From: Achromobacter xylosoxidans
GTDB taxonomy: Bacteria; Pseudomonadota; Gammaproteobacteria; Burkholderiales; Burkholderiaceae_B
Direction: 5' to 3'
Assembly (NCBI RefSeq): GCF_014490035.1
Contig: NZ_CP061008.1
Coordinates: forward strand, 2,418,001-2,482,000
Length of the DNA: 64,000 nt
Shown here: one piece after another, positions 17,201 through 25,644 of the stretch
Layout of the letters: each line of letters starts with the position of its first letter
Position numbering within the stretch: position 1 is the first letter of the stretch
Translations under genes and position numbers: made by a program
Notes under the pieces: model-generated
What the model saw: the letters and a program-made list of their open reading frames with translations, nothing else
The model's database searches: none
What the model was told of the DNA's origin: nothing

Positions 17201-18157
17201 ATGAGCCTCACAATACGGTCGCTCCAGCACTACGCCGTGCTGGTCGAGGAAAAGCACTACTCCCGCGCGGCGCAGCGGCTGCATCTGACGCAGTCCGCGT
17301 TGACCCGCAGCATTCAGTCGCTGGAGGACTCGCTGGGCCTGGTGCTGGTGGACCGGGCGTCCACGGGCGTCACGCCCACGCAGGCCGGGCGCATGGTGCT
17401 GGAGCGCGCGCAGCGCATCCTGGCAGAAACCCGCGACCTGCGGCGCGAAGCCGAATTGATCCGCGGCCACGACACTGGCCGCGTGAATCTGGGCGTGGGG
17501 GCGTTTCCGGCGGCCGGCTTCCTGTCGCCGCTGCTGGTGCGCATCGCGCGCGAACATCCGGGCTTGAGCGTGCACGTCGAGATCGAAAGCTGGCAGCGCC
17601 TGCTGGACAAGCTGCAGCAGGACAAGCTGGATTTCGCGGTGGCCGTGACGCACAGCCTGCCGCCGCCCGATGACTTTTCGGTGCGGCCCTTGCCGCCGCA
17701 GCATGGCGGCCTGTTCACGCGCGCCGGCCATCCGCTGCAGGGCCTGGGCAAGCCGCGGCTGCGCGCCGCGCTGGCGCAGTACCGGCTGGCCGCCACCGAC
17801 CTGCCGCTGCGGGCGCGCGAGTACCTGGCCCGGCTGTACCAGGTGGCGCGCCCGGAAGACCTGCCCATCGCCTTCGAATGCGACAGCGTCGCCACGCTGC
17901 GCGAGGTGGCGCTGGGTAGCGACGTGGTGCTGTTCTGCACGCGCGAGGCCATCGCGGCCGAGCTGGCGCAGGGCGTGCTGGAGCCCTTGCCGCTTTCCTA
18001 TCCCGCCGCCGGCCCGCTGACCTACAGCGTCATCCACCGCGCGCGCCGCACGCTGTCCCCGACCGCCGAGCGGGTCATCGAGCTGGTGCAGGACCTGCTG
18101 TCCGGCGCTGCCGGGCCGCAGGCCGCCGCCGGGAAGAAGCGCCGGGCACGGCGCTAG
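17201..18157 (+). CDS. LysR-family transcriptional regulator
   Basis: A 318-residue LysR protein. HTH at residues 1-62: RSLQHYAVLVEEKHYSRAA, LHLTQSALTRSIQSLE, VDRASTGVTPTQAG. The ligand domain begins near residue 95 (GRVNLGVGAFPAAGFLSPLL, LDFAVAVTHSLPPPDDF) and ends in a basic tail (GKKRRARR). It is divergent from the Bug-deacylase operon, which it very likely controls, and 40 bases from the end of the convergent DUF1801 gene. Confidence 0.9.
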   Translation: MSLTIRSLQHYAVLVEEKHYSRAAQRLHLTQSALTRSIQSLEDSLGLVLVDRASTGVTPTQAGRMVLERAQRILAETRDLRREAELIRGHDTGRVNLGVGAFPAAGFLSPLLVRIAREHPGLSVHVEIESWQRLLDKLQQDKLDFAVAVTHSLPPPDDFSVRPLPPQHGGLFTRAGHPLQGLGKPRLRAALAQYRLAATDLPLRAREYLARLYQVARPEDLPIAFECDSVATLREVALGSDVVLFCTREAIAAELAQGVLEPLPLSYPAAGPLTYSVIHRARRTLSPTAERVIELVQDLLSGAAGPQAAAGKKRRARR

Positions 18158-18196
18158 CATCCCGGCCCGAGGGCGGCTGAATGCCTGGATCCGCGC

Positions 18197-18658
18197 CTAC
18201 ATCCGTTCGCCGGGCAGCGCGCTGGCCTGCTGCACCCAGTCCATGAACTGCGCTTCGTCCAGCTCGTCGTCCTCGCGGATGTCGAGATAACGCGTGTCCT
18301 GGCTCTTGGATGGCCCCGGCGGCACGGGCCGCAGCTGCGCGCCGCGAAAGAACGCTACCTTCACGTACTTGGTAAAGCAATGGATGCTCAGGAACCAGGC
18401 CTGGCCGTCCAGGCCATACAGCGGCGAGTTCCACTTGACCGCCTTCTGCACGCCGGGCGCGGCGCGCTCGATCAACGCGTCCAGGCGGCGTCCGAGATCG
18501 CTTTTCCAGCCCGGCATGGCCGCGATGTAGGCCTGCACCGGCGCGTCGCCCGCGCCTTTGGCGATCTGGGGATTGCCGCCGGACAGCAGGACGGGTTGCG
18601 AATCTGAATCTGCCTGCCTGCTGGTTTTCACCGATTTTGCGGGGGACTTTTCTGCCAT
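18197..18658 (-). CDS. DUF1801/YdhG-like protein
   Basis: A 153-residue protein of the DUF1801 (YdhG, iron-chaperone-like fold) family: VQAYIAAMPGWKSDLGRRLD, AVKWNSPLYGLDGQAWFLSI cut here, FTKYVKVAFFRGAQLRPVPPG, and an acidic DIREDDELDE. The start at 18658 (MAEKSPAKS) has AAAGGAG upstream. The N-terminal about 40 residues are basic and low-complexity. Function is unestablished; frataxin-like folds in this family are sometimes tied to iron handling. Confidence 0.82.
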   Translation of the reverse strand: MAEKSPAKSVKTSRQADSDSQPVLLSGGNPQIAKGAGDAPVQAYIAAMPGWKSDLGRRLDALIERAAPGVQKAVKWNSPLYGLDGQAWFLSIHCFTKYVKVAFFRGAQLRPVPPGPSKSQDTRYLDIREDDELDEAQFMDWVQQASALPGERM

Positions 18659-18784
18659 GCACGGGCTCCTTTTGCTTGACCTCAAGTCGACTTGAAGTGA
18701 AAGACTATCTGCGTTCCGGCACGCGGCGGACTGGAAGTGTTTTCTTGCCGCGGCCACTGACCAGCAACCTGGGAGTTCAAGCAG

Positions 18785-19369
18785 ATGTGGGATGAACGCT
18801 ACGCCGTTGAAGAATACGTGTATGGAACCGAGCCGAACGCCTTCCTGGCGGAAAACGCCGGCCTGCTCTGCGGGCCGGTGCTAAGCCTGGCCGAAGGAGA
18901 GGGACGCAATGCCGTCTTCTTGGCCTCGTTGGGTCTGGACGTGCTTGGCGTGGACGGCTCCGCGGTCGGACTGGCCAAGGCGCGCAGGCTGGCGGGGGCG
19001 CAGGGCGTATCGATCCGCACCGAAAAGGCGGACTTGGCCGAGTACGAGCCGCCGCCGGACTCCTTTGGCGCCGTCGTGTCGATCTTCGCCCACACGCCCA
19101 GCCATGTGCGCAAGAGACTGCACCGCCTGGCAGAACGGTCCTTGCGGCCAGGCGGCATCATCTTGCTGGAGGCATACCGGAAGGCGCAGTTCGGCCGTGG
19201 CACTGGCGGCCCCCCGGATGCGGACATGCTGATGGCGCGCGCGGACCTGGAGCAGGAGTTTCCGGATTGCCAGGTGCTGCTTGCGCGGGAAATCGAACGC
19301 GACGTCATCGAGGGCATATTCCACACGGGACCGGCATGCGTGGTGCAGTTCATCGCCAGAAAGAAGTGA
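18785..19369 (+). CDS. Class I SAM-dependent methyltransferase (TehB-like)
   Basis: A 194-residue methyltransferase starting MWDERYAVEEYVYGTEPN, the typical opening of the TehB/thiopurine-like group. The SAM-binding motif I region is VLSLAEGEGRNAVFLASLG (residues about 32-51), then DVLGVDGSAVGLAKAR. SIFAHTPSHVRKRLH and LRPGGIILLEAY give motifs post-I and III. It is monocistronic, divergent from DUF1801 and convergent with the SRPBCC gene. Substrate unknown. Confidence 0.87.
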   Translation: MWDERYAVEEYVYGTEPNAFLAENAGLLCGPVLSLAEGEGRNAVFLASLGLDVLGVDGSAVGLAKARRLAGAQGVSIRTEKADLAEYEPPPDSFGAVVSIFAHTPSHVRKRLHRLAERSLRPGGIILLEAYRKAQFGRGTGGPPDADMLMARADLEQEFPDCQVLLAREIERDVIEGIFHTGPACVVQFIARKK

Positions 19370-19370
19370 A

Positions 19371-19389
19371 GGCGGGCGGCAGGCCCGCC
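19371..19389. terminator. Hairpin between convergent methyltransferase and SRPBCC genes
   Basis: GGCGGGC (19371-19377), loop GGCAG, GCCCGCC (19383-19389), starting one base after the methyltransferase stop and ending two bases before the SRPBCC stop. There is no U-tract on either side, so a bidirectional terminator is plausible but unproven. Confidence 0.45.
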
Positions 19390-19391
19390 CC

Positions 19392-19838
19392 TCACTCGGG
19401 AATCTCCGGTTCCACCAGCCGCATCAGTTGGGCCAGCGACTCCTGCCAGCCCAGATAGCACATCTCCGGCGGTATCGCCGCCGGTATGCCTTCCTGCACG
19501 ATGCTCACCTCCGTGCCGCAGGCGACCTGCCGCAGCGTAACGGTGGTCTGCATGCGGCCGGGCAGGTTCGGATCGTCGAACTGGTCTGAATAACGGATCT
19601 TCTGGCCCGGCGCCAGTTCCAGGTATTCGCCGCCGAAGTCGTGGCTATGGCCCGTGCCGAAATTGCGGAACGACATCTTGTGCATGCCGCCGACCCTGGC
19701 GTCCAGTTGATGGACCTGGCAGGTGTAGCCGTAAGGGGGAAGCCAGCGCGCGATCGCGTCGGGCTCCAGGAAGGCCCGATAGATGCGTTCGGCCGGCGCG
19801 CGCATCACGCGGTGGAGGGTTACGGTTCCGGTAGTCAT
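19392..19838 (-). CDS. SRPBCC (AHSA1/START-like) domain protein
   Basis: A 148-residue protein of the AHSA1/polyketide-cyclase-like SRPBCC superfamily: TLHRVMRAPAERIYRAFLEPDAIARWLPP, FGGEYLELAPGQKIRYSDQF and GWQESLAQLMRLVEPEIP identify it (each quoted in part). The fold makes a hydrophobic ligand cavity; no reaction is assigned. The start at 19838 (MTTGTVTL) follows AAAGGCGGAC; a longer frame to 19937 is unlikely. It lies 135 bases after the RRM-like gene on the same strand. Confidence 0.82.
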   Translation of the reverse strand: MTTGTVTLHRVMRAPAERIYRAFLEPDAIARWLPPYGYTCQVHQLDARVGGMHKMSFRNFGTGHSHDFGGEYLELAPGQKIRYSDQFDDPNLPGRMQTTVTLRQVACGTEVSIVQEGIPAAIPPEMCYLGWQESLAQLMRLVEPEIPE

Positions 19839-19973
19839 GGTGAGTCCGCCTTTCAGGAAAGTTGTGCGTACTGACACGACGTACGAGTTGACCGGAAATC
19901 GACAGCCGGAATCCTGGGACAAACCCTTAAAAAGCACATCTGGTCACGATTTGGACGGGTGCAATGCGGCCCC

Positions 19974-20228
19974 TTATTCGATGGGCTCGCGCATCACCAG
20001 CACCGCGATGGTGTGGTTTTTCCAGAACACCTGATGGATGCGGGGCGCGAGCGCACGCAGCTCCTCGGGACCCGTGCCGTCAAACGTCACCAGGACGGCT
20101 GGGCGCTCCCCCTCGCTCGGCACGCGCTGGATGCGGTCGAAGGACGGAAAGCCGTACTTCATGAGAAAACTCCGGATGTCCTCGTCCGAGGTGCTTTCTT
20201 CCACGTGGTTGATCAGCAGGGCAGCCAT
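19974..20228 (-). CDS. Small RRM-like RNA-binding protein
   Basis: An 84-residue protein with a beta-alpha-beta-beta-alpha-beta pattern: strand AALLINHV (RNP2 position), helix SDEDIRSFLMKYG, strands SFDRIQRVP and RPAVLVTFDG (RNP1 position), helix GPEELRALAPRIHQVFW, and final strand TIAVLVMRE. The aromatic RNP residues of classical RRMs are not obvious, so RNA binding is a hypothesis. It starts 46 bases after the PPK2 gene on the same strand with AAGGAG upstream, so it is probably cotranscribed with ppk2. Confidence 0.65.
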   Translation of the reverse strand: MAALLINHVEESTSDEDIRSFLMKYGFPSFDRIQRVPSEGERPAVLVTFDGTGPEELRALAPRIHQVFWKNHTIAVLVMREPIE

Positions 20229-20274
20229 GATCGTTCTCCTTGGGGACTCCGCGGGCGTCGGAGGCGCGCGCCGC

Positions 20275-21096
20275 TCAGAATTTGGCGGGGACCATGCGCA
20301 ACGGATGCCCCGGATCGCGGTAGCCGCCCGCCTTCTGCCGCTTGGGCAGCTTGACCTTGGCCCGCGGCATGCGCTTGTACGGAATCTGGGAAAGCAGGTG
20401 GCTGATGATGTTCAGCCGCGCCTTTTTCTTGTCGTCCGACTGCGCCACGAACCAGGGCGATACGCTGGTGTCCGTGGCCGCGAACATGTCGTCGCGGGCG
20501 CGCGAGTAGTCGTACCAGCGGCTGTAGGAATCCAGGTCCATCTTGGTCAGCTTCCAGACCTTGCGCTCGTCCGTGATGCGGGCTTGCAGCCTGCGGGTCT
20601 GTTCTTCCTCGCTGACTTCCAGCCAGTACTTCAGCAGGATGATGCCCGAGCCGATGATGGCCCGTTCAACCAGCGGCACGCCTTTCAGGAAGATCTTGAC
20701 GTCGTCCTTGGAGCAGAACCCCATCACCCGCTCGACGCCGGCCCGGTTGTACCAGCTGCGGTCGAAGATCACGATCTCGCCCGCCGCCGGCAGGTGGGGC
20801 AGGTAGCGCTGCACGTACATCTGGGTTTTCTCGCGGTCCGAGGGGGCGGGCAGGGCGATCACCCGGAACACGCGCGGGCTGACGCGCTCGGTGATTGCCT
20901 TGATCGTCCCGCCCTTGCCGGCGCCGTCGCGTCCTTCGAAAAGGATGCAGACCTTGGCGCCCGTCTGGCTGACCCATTCCTGGAGCCTGACCAGTTCCAC
21001 GTGCAGCCGGGCCAGTTCCTCGGCGTATTTCTTGCCCGAGAGCTTGGCTTGCGCCAGCGGTTTGTCCTCTGTTGCTGCTTTCTTCTGAGCGTTCAT
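20275..21096 (-). CDS. ppk2: Polyphosphate kinase 2 (PPK2)
   Basis: A 273-residue PPK2-family enzyme, which transfers phosphate between polyphosphate and nucleotides in the cytoplasm. The Walker A motif GRDGAGKGG is at residues 55-63. The Walker B/lid region EIVIFDRSWYNRAGVERVMG and the following WLEVSEEEQTRRLQAR are as in the family. ATG 21096 with GGAGTCC upstream is preferred to a GTG at 21150. The length fits a single-domain PPK2. A second PPK2 lies at 46721. It is followed by the RRM-like gene and is divergent from the efflux operon. Confidence 0.92.
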   Translation of the reverse strand: MNAQKKAATEDKPLAQAKLSGKKYAEELARLHVELVRLQEWVSQTGAKVCILFEGRDGAGKGGTIKAITERVSPRVFRVIALPAPSDREKTQMYVQRYLPHLPAAGEIVIFDRSWYNRAGVERVMGFCSKDDVKIFLKGVPLVERAIIGSGIILLKYWLEVSEEEQTRRLQARITDERKVWKLTKMDLDSYSRWYDYSRARDDMFAATDTSVSPWFVAQSDDKKKARLNIISHLLSQIPYKRMPRAKVKLPKRQKAGGYRDPGHPLRMVPAKF

Positions 21097-21169
21097 GACG
21101 GACTCCAGAATATGCTGCGCGGTAAGGGTGGGAGGGTTCGAATTTTTCACTGTAGCGCCGACCGTTGGC

Positions 21170-21183
21170 GCTTGTACACAAGC
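21170..21183. promoter_or_regulatory. Palindrome between ppk2 and efflux operon
   Basis: GCTTGT-AC-ACAAGC sits in the 245-bp divergent gap between ppk2 (start 21096) and the efflux operon (start 21342). The position allows it to be an operator for either side; no regulator gene is adjacent. It may be chance, though 6-bp perfect arms in an AT-richer patch are suggestive. Confidence 0.35.
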
Positions 21184-21341
21184 TCGCCGCAGCAGTACTT
21201 TTTATCTAGTGCCTGCGTCAAAACGATCCGCTGGCGGTAAGCGGAAAAGGTCAATAGAATCAATTCGCACGCCGCGCTTCGGCAAGGCTGGAGCTGCGTC
21301 GTGGACCTTGGCGGTTAGGCTCTACACGGACCCGATACCCG

Positions 21342-22889
21342 ATGTCGCCGCTGACCTGTTCGAATCGGCTGTTGCTGATCGGCATGCTCTGCCTGGGCGG
21401 CTGCATGCGTGTGGGGCCGGACTTCGAGCCCCAGCGCACCAGCTGGGCCGCGGACTGGAGCACACCCGCGCTGCAGCAGGCCAGCCGCCAGCAATTGCAG
21501 CCGGACGCCCGGCAGTGGTGGCAGATCTTCGGCGATCCCATCCTGGAGGCCCTGATCGCCCAGGCCGACGCCAATAACGCGGGCCTGCGCATCGCCGGCC
21601 TGCGCATCATGGAAGCGCGCGCGCAGCTGGGCATCGCCCAGAGCGGGCGCTACCCGCAATCCCAGGTGGTCGGGGCCAACGCCCTTTACCAGCACCGGTC
21701 CTCGCGTTCGGCCGAAGGCAACCCGCGCCCCAGCAGCTTCTGGCAATACAGCGCCGGCTTCGACATAGGCTGGGAGCTGGACTTCTGGGGCCGGTTCAGC
21801 CGCGCCATCGAGTCGGCCGACGCCCTGTACTTCGAGGCCCAGGCCAATCGCGACGACGTGCTGGTGCTGCTGCACGCGCAGGTGGCCGAGAGCTACTACG
21901 CGCTGCGCACCGCCGAGGCGCGGCTGCGGATCGCCCGCGACAATGCCGCCATCCAGAAGCGCAGCTACGAAATCACGCAAAAGCTGTTCCGCAGCGGCGA
22001 AACCGACGAACTGGACCTGCAGCAGGCCCGCACGCAGTACCTGAGCACGCTCGGCACCATTCCCGAATTCGAAAGCCAGATCATGCGGACCCGCAACGCC
22101 CTGGCGGTCCTGGCGGGCCGGCCGCCCGGTCCCATGCCGGAACTGGACGACAAGACGGCGGAGGTGCCGCTGGTCGACCGCGCCGTGCTGCAGGACGTGC
22201 CCGCCAATCTGCTGCTGCGCCGTCCCGACGTCCGCGCAGCCGAACTGCGCATCGCCGCGCAGTCGGCGCAGGTGGGCGTGGCTGCGGCGGACCTCTATCC
22301 CTCGTTGACCTTGCTGGGCAGCATCGCCTGGTCCGCCACCTCGTTGGCGGGCACGGCGGGCGGCGCCGCGCTGCTGGCCGGCCCCGTCCTCAGCTGGAAC
22401 GTGTTCGACCACGGCCGCCTGCAAAACAATGTGCGGGTGCAGGACGCCCGGCTGCAGCAGCTGATCGTGGCCTACCAGGACGACGTCCGGCAGGCGGCGC
22501 GCGAAGCCGACGACGCGGCCAGCGGCCTGATCAAGGCGCTGGAACGCGACGGCATCCTGCAGCAGTCGGCGCAGGCCGCGGGGCGTTCGCTCACGCTGGC
22601 CAACGCGCTCTACCGCGAAGGCTATACCGATTTCCAGCGGGTACTGGACGCGCAGCAGGCGCTGGCCGTCCAGCAGGATGCGTACGTCGTGAACCGGGGC
22701 GGCGCCGTGAGCGACCTCATCGCCCTCTACAAGGCCCTGGGCGGCGGCTGGTATAGCGCGGAGCCGGTGCTCGACCCGGCGACCCGCGAACAGATGCGGC
22801 AGCGCACCGATTGGGGCGATCTGCTATCCGAACCGGCGCCTGCCTCCGCCGCCGCCGTGTCCGCTCAAAAGGTGCGATCCGATGAGTGA
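21342..22889 (+). CDS. NodT-family outer-membrane efflux lipoprotein
   Basis: A 515-residue RND/EmrAB-type outer-membrane factor. The N-terminus is a lipoprotein signal with lipobox LGGC (Cys at about 21), then the family opening MRVGPDFEPQ. It has two OEP repeats: residues about 60-250 (WWQIFGDPILEALIAQA, WELDFWGRFSRAIESA) and about 290-470 (LLLRRPDVRAAELRIAAQSAQVG cut across, VLSWNVFDHGRLQNNVR). The last about 25 residues are Ala/Ser-rich. It overlaps the next gene by eight bases (22882-22889), so the operon is tightly coupled. Confidence 0.93.
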   Translation: MSPLTCSNRLLLIGMLCLGGCMRVGPDFEPQRTSWAADWSTPALQQASRQQLQPDARQWWQIFGDPILEALIAQADANNAGLRIAGLRIMEARAQLGIAQSGRYPQSQVVGANALYQHRSSRSAEGNPRPSSFWQYSAGFDIGWELDFWGRFSRAIESADALYFEAQANRDDVLVLLHAQVAESYYALRTAEARLRIARDNAAIQKRSYEITQKLFRSGETDELDLQQARTQYLSTLGTIPEFESQIMRTRNALAVLAGRPPGPMPELDDKTAEVPLVDRAVLQDVPANLLLRRPDVRAAELRIAAQSAQVGVAAADLYPSLTLLGSIAWSATSLAGTAGGAALLAGPVLSWNVFDHGRLQNNVRVQDARLQQLIVAYQDDVRQAAREADDAASGLIKALERDGILQQSAQAAGRSLTLANALYREGYTDFQRVLDAQQALAVQQDAYVVNRGGAVSDLIALYKALGGGWYSAEPVLDPATREQMRQRTDWGDLLSEPAPASAAAVSAQKVRSDE

Positions 22890-23991
22890 CTCGCCGTCCC
22901 CGCCCGCCGCGGCCCCCGCGCCGGATCCCGCAAAAAAGGGCGTCCTTTGGACGGTCCTGTTCATCGTGCTGAGCCTGGCCTGGTATCTGCTGGCCGACCG
23001 CTATACGCCGTACACGCAGCAGGCGCGGGTGCAGGCCTTTGTCGTGCCGGTGGCCTCCGAGGTTTCGGGGCGCGTGACCCGGGTGTATGTGCGCAACAAC
23101 CAGGACGTCGAAGCTGGCGCGGCGCTGTTCGACGTCGACCCGGAGCATTACCGCATTGCCGTCGACCGCGCCCGCGCGGACCTGGAGTCCACGCGCAGGC
23201 AGATCGGCGCCGGCACCGCGGGCATCGATTCGGCGCAGGCCTCTTTGCGCGCGGCCCAGGCCAACGAGCTGAAAGCCCGCCAGGACAGCACCCGGCTCGA
23301 AGGGTTGTACCGCCAGGACCAGGGCACCGTCTCGCTGCGGCGGCTGGAAATCGCGCGGGCGAATCTGACCCAGGCCATCAGCCAGGTCGCGGCCGCGCGC
23401 GCCGAGGTGCAGCGCGCGCGCGAACAGGAAGGTGGCAGCGAGGAAGACAACGCCAAGCTGCGCAGCGCCGCCGCCGCCCTGGAGAAAGCCGAGCTGGACC
23501 TGGCCAATACGCAGGTGCGGGCGCGTTCCGCAGGCTTGATCACCGACCTGCGCACCGACGCCGGGCAATTCGCCGCCGCCGGCAATCCCGTCATGACGCT
23601 GATCGCGATCCACGACGTCTGGATCAGCGCTGAAATGACCGAGAACAACCTGGGCCACATGGAGCCCGGCACGCCGGTGGCCATCATCCTGGACGCGCTG
23701 CCCGGGCAGATCTTCAAGGGCCGCGTGCGCAGCGTCGGGTATGGCGTCAACGTGGGGCCCGGCTCACCGCCCGGCAGCCTGCCCACGGTGCAGAACAGCC
23801 GCGACTGGCTGCGGCCCGCGCAGCGCTTTCCAGTCATTGTGGAATTCGATCCCGGCGACTTGCCGGCGTTGAGCGGCGTGCGCGTGGGCGGCCAGGCCGA
23901 GGTCATGGCGTTTCCCAGTTCCGGCAATCCGCTCAACCTGCTGGGCCGCGCATACATGCGGCTGATGAGCTGGCTTTCCTATGCATACTGA
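22882..23991 (+). CDS. HlyD/EmrA-family membrane fusion protein
   Basis: A 369-residue periplasmic adaptor. One N-terminal transmembrane helix (residues about 22-38, VLWTVLFIVLSLAWYLLA), then the biotinyl-lipoyl half-motif VVPVASEVSGRVTRVYVRNN, a long Ala/Arg/Gln-rich coiled coil (residues about 100-200), the second lipoyl half ANTQVRARSAGLITDLRTDAG, and beta-barrel HDVWISAEMTENNLGHMEPG. It links the NodT protein to the DUF2955 membrane protein, whose start overlaps its end by 11 bases (23981-23991). Confidence 0.92.
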   Translation: MSDSPSPPAAAPAPDPAKKGVLWTVLFIVLSLAWYLLADRYTPYTQQARVQAFVVPVASEVSGRVTRVYVRNNQDVEAGAALFDVDPEHYRIAVDRARADLESTRRQIGAGTAGIDSAQASLRAAQANELKARQDSTRLEGLYRQDQGTVSLRRLEIARANLTQAISQVAAARAEVQRAREQEGGSEEDNAKLRSAAAALEKAELDLANTQVRARSAGLITDLRTDAGQFAAAGNPVMTLIAIHDVWISAEMTENNLGHMEPGTPVAIILDALPGQIFKGRVRSVGYGVNVGPGSPPGSLPTVQNSRDWLRPAQRFPVIVEFDPGDLPALSGVRVGGQAEVMAFPSSGNPLNLLGRAYMRLMSWLSYAY

Positions 23992-25039
23992 TCCCGATCC
24001 CCGCGGGCGACGCGCCCTGCGCGTGGGCGCGGGCACCGCCTTCTGCACGGCCATCAGCTACGGCCTGGCCCTGCCCATCCCCATGGTCGCGCCGGTGCTG
24101 GGCGTCATGCTGTTGGCATCGATGAACCGGCCCCTGTCGTTCAAGAGCGGGCTGGGCCTGCTGCTGATGGCGCTGCTTGCCACCGCGATCGGCCTGCTGC
24201 TGAGTCCCTTGCTGCGCTACTACCCTCTGAGCGGGGTGCTGCTCATCGCACTGTGCCTTTACTTCGCCTTCCGTCACGGCCTGCGCGGCGGCAATGGCCT
24301 GCTGTCGACCTTTCTCATCATCGGGTTGACCATGATTTCCGCCGCCGGCACCGTCGACTTCGCGCTGGCCGCCCTGGTGATCGAAGCGCTGGGCAAAGGG
24401 CTGCTGGTCGCGGTCCTGGCGCTGGGCGGCTGCCATCTGCTGTTCCCGGAGCCAGCGGCCGCGCCCGCGCCGCCCGCGGCGCCGGTCCTGCCGCCGGACG
24501 CGGCCAGCCGGCTGGCCCTGCGGGCCGCGCTCGTGGTGATGCCGGCGTTCCTGCTGGCGCTGACCGACCCGCTGGGCTACATGCCCATCATCCTGAAATC
24601 GGTCAGCCTGGGGCGCCAGAGCTGCGTCACCGCCGCGCAGGGCGCGGCCCGCGAACTGCTGGGCTCGACCCTGCTGGGCGGCGCGCTGGCGGTCGCCTTC
24701 TGGTGCGCTTTGAGCCTGTTCGTGAACCTGTGGATGTTCTTTCTCTGGATGCTGCTGTTCGGCCTCATGGCCGCGCGCAAGCTCTACCGGCTGGTTCCGA
24801 CCCGCCATCCGCCCAGCTTCTGGCTGAACACGCTGGTGACGCTCGTCATCCTGCTGGGCCAGTCAGTGCAGGACAGCGCCGCCGGCAAGGACGTCTACAC
24901 CGCGTTCGCGGTGCGCATGGGCTTGTTCATCGGCGTCACGCTCTATGCCTGCCTGATGCTGCGCCTGCTCGAACCCCGGGCGCCGGACAGCCGGGAACCC
25001 CGTCGGAATCCTTCAACCGCAGTCCCCTCAGACGCTTGA
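23981..25039 (+). CDS. DUF2955/FUSC-like inner-membrane transporter
   Basis: A 352-residue membrane protein of the DUF2955 group, related to aromatic acid exporter/FUSC proteins. About ten hydrophobic segments form two similar halves: VGAGTAFCTAISYGLALPIP with PVLGVMLLASMNRPLSFKSG in the first, and MPAFLLALTDPLGYMPIILK plus LFVNLWMFFLWMLLFGLMAA (shortened) in the second. In this operon it takes the place of EmrB as the energy-coupled component of a tripartite exporter. Substrate unknown; aromatic carboxylates are a family-based guess. Confidence 0.85.
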   Translation: MHTDPDPRGRRALRVGAGTAFCTAISYGLALPIPMVAPVLGVMLLASMNRPLSFKSGLGLLLMALLATAIGLLLSPLLRYYPLSGVLLIALCLYFAFRHGLRGGNGLLSTFLIIGLTMISAAGTVDFALAALVIEALGKGLLVAVLALGGCHLLFPEPAAAPAPPAAPVLPPDAASRLALRAALVVMPAFLLALTDPLGYMPIILKSVSLGRQSCVTAAQGAARELLGSTLLGGALAVAFWCALSLFVNLWMFFLWMLLFGLMAARKLYRLVPTRHPPSFWLNTLVTLVILLGQSVQDSAAGKDVYTAFAVRMGLFIGVTLYACLMLRLLEPRAPDSREPRRNPSTAVPSDA

Positions 25040-25053
25040 ATCAGGAGGCAGCC

Positions 25054-25551
25054 ATGTCATTGCCAGACGAACCGGCCCCACCCTCGCACTCGGCGGGGTG
25101 GCGCTTCAAATGCGGGATCGGATTGTTCATCATCGCCTTCGCCCTGTGGTTCCTCCTTCCGGTGGCGGGCTATATGGACGTGCCGGGTCCGCGCATCGCC
25201 GCGTTGACCGGCACCATCTTCATCGCCAACAAGGTCTTGCTGCTGAGCTGCATCGCAGTCATGGGCAAGGAGGGCTTCCAGCGGCTGAAGTCCATCGTGT
25301 TCGGCCAGGCCAAGAAACTCGCTCCCGTGCAGAAGGTTGGCCCCGTGCGCCATGCCATCGGCCTGGTCATGTTCCTGCTGCCCATCCTGACCTCGGCGCT
25401 GGAACCCTACATAGACGAAATGTGGCCGGGCCTGCGGCCCAATCTGTGGCAGGCCCAGCTGGCCGGAGACCTCATGCTGATTGCCAGCTTCTTCGTGCTG
25501 GGCGGGGATTTCTGGAACAAGCTGAGGGCGCTGTTCGTGCGCACGGTGTAG
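25054..25551 (+). CDS. Small membrane protein following the exporter
   Basis: A 165-residue protein with four predicted membrane segments at residues about 20-42 (IGLFIIAFALWFLLPVAG), 50-75, 100-120 and 135-152. The start at 25054 follows CAGGAGGCAGCC, 14 bases after the DUF2955 stop, so it is the fourth gene of the efflux operon. The pattern resembles what databases call transporter suffix domain proteins; I am not sure of the match. A role as accessory subunit is inferred from position only. Confidence 0.7.
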   Translation: MSLPDEPAPPSHSAGWRFKCGIGLFIIAFALWFLLPVAGYMDVPGPRIAALTGTIFIANKVLLLSCIAVMGKEGFQRLKSIVFGQAKKLAPVQKVGPVRHAIGLVMFLLPILTSALEPYIDEMWPGLRPNLWQAQLAGDLMLIASFFVLGGDFWNKLRALFVRTV

Positions 25552-25644
25552 CGGGCAGGGCGCCACGATCGAAGCCGGCGTTTTCGTAGGAAAATGCCGG
25601 CTCGCGTTCCGACGCGCAACCTCAGCCATCAACCAGGACCCGCC

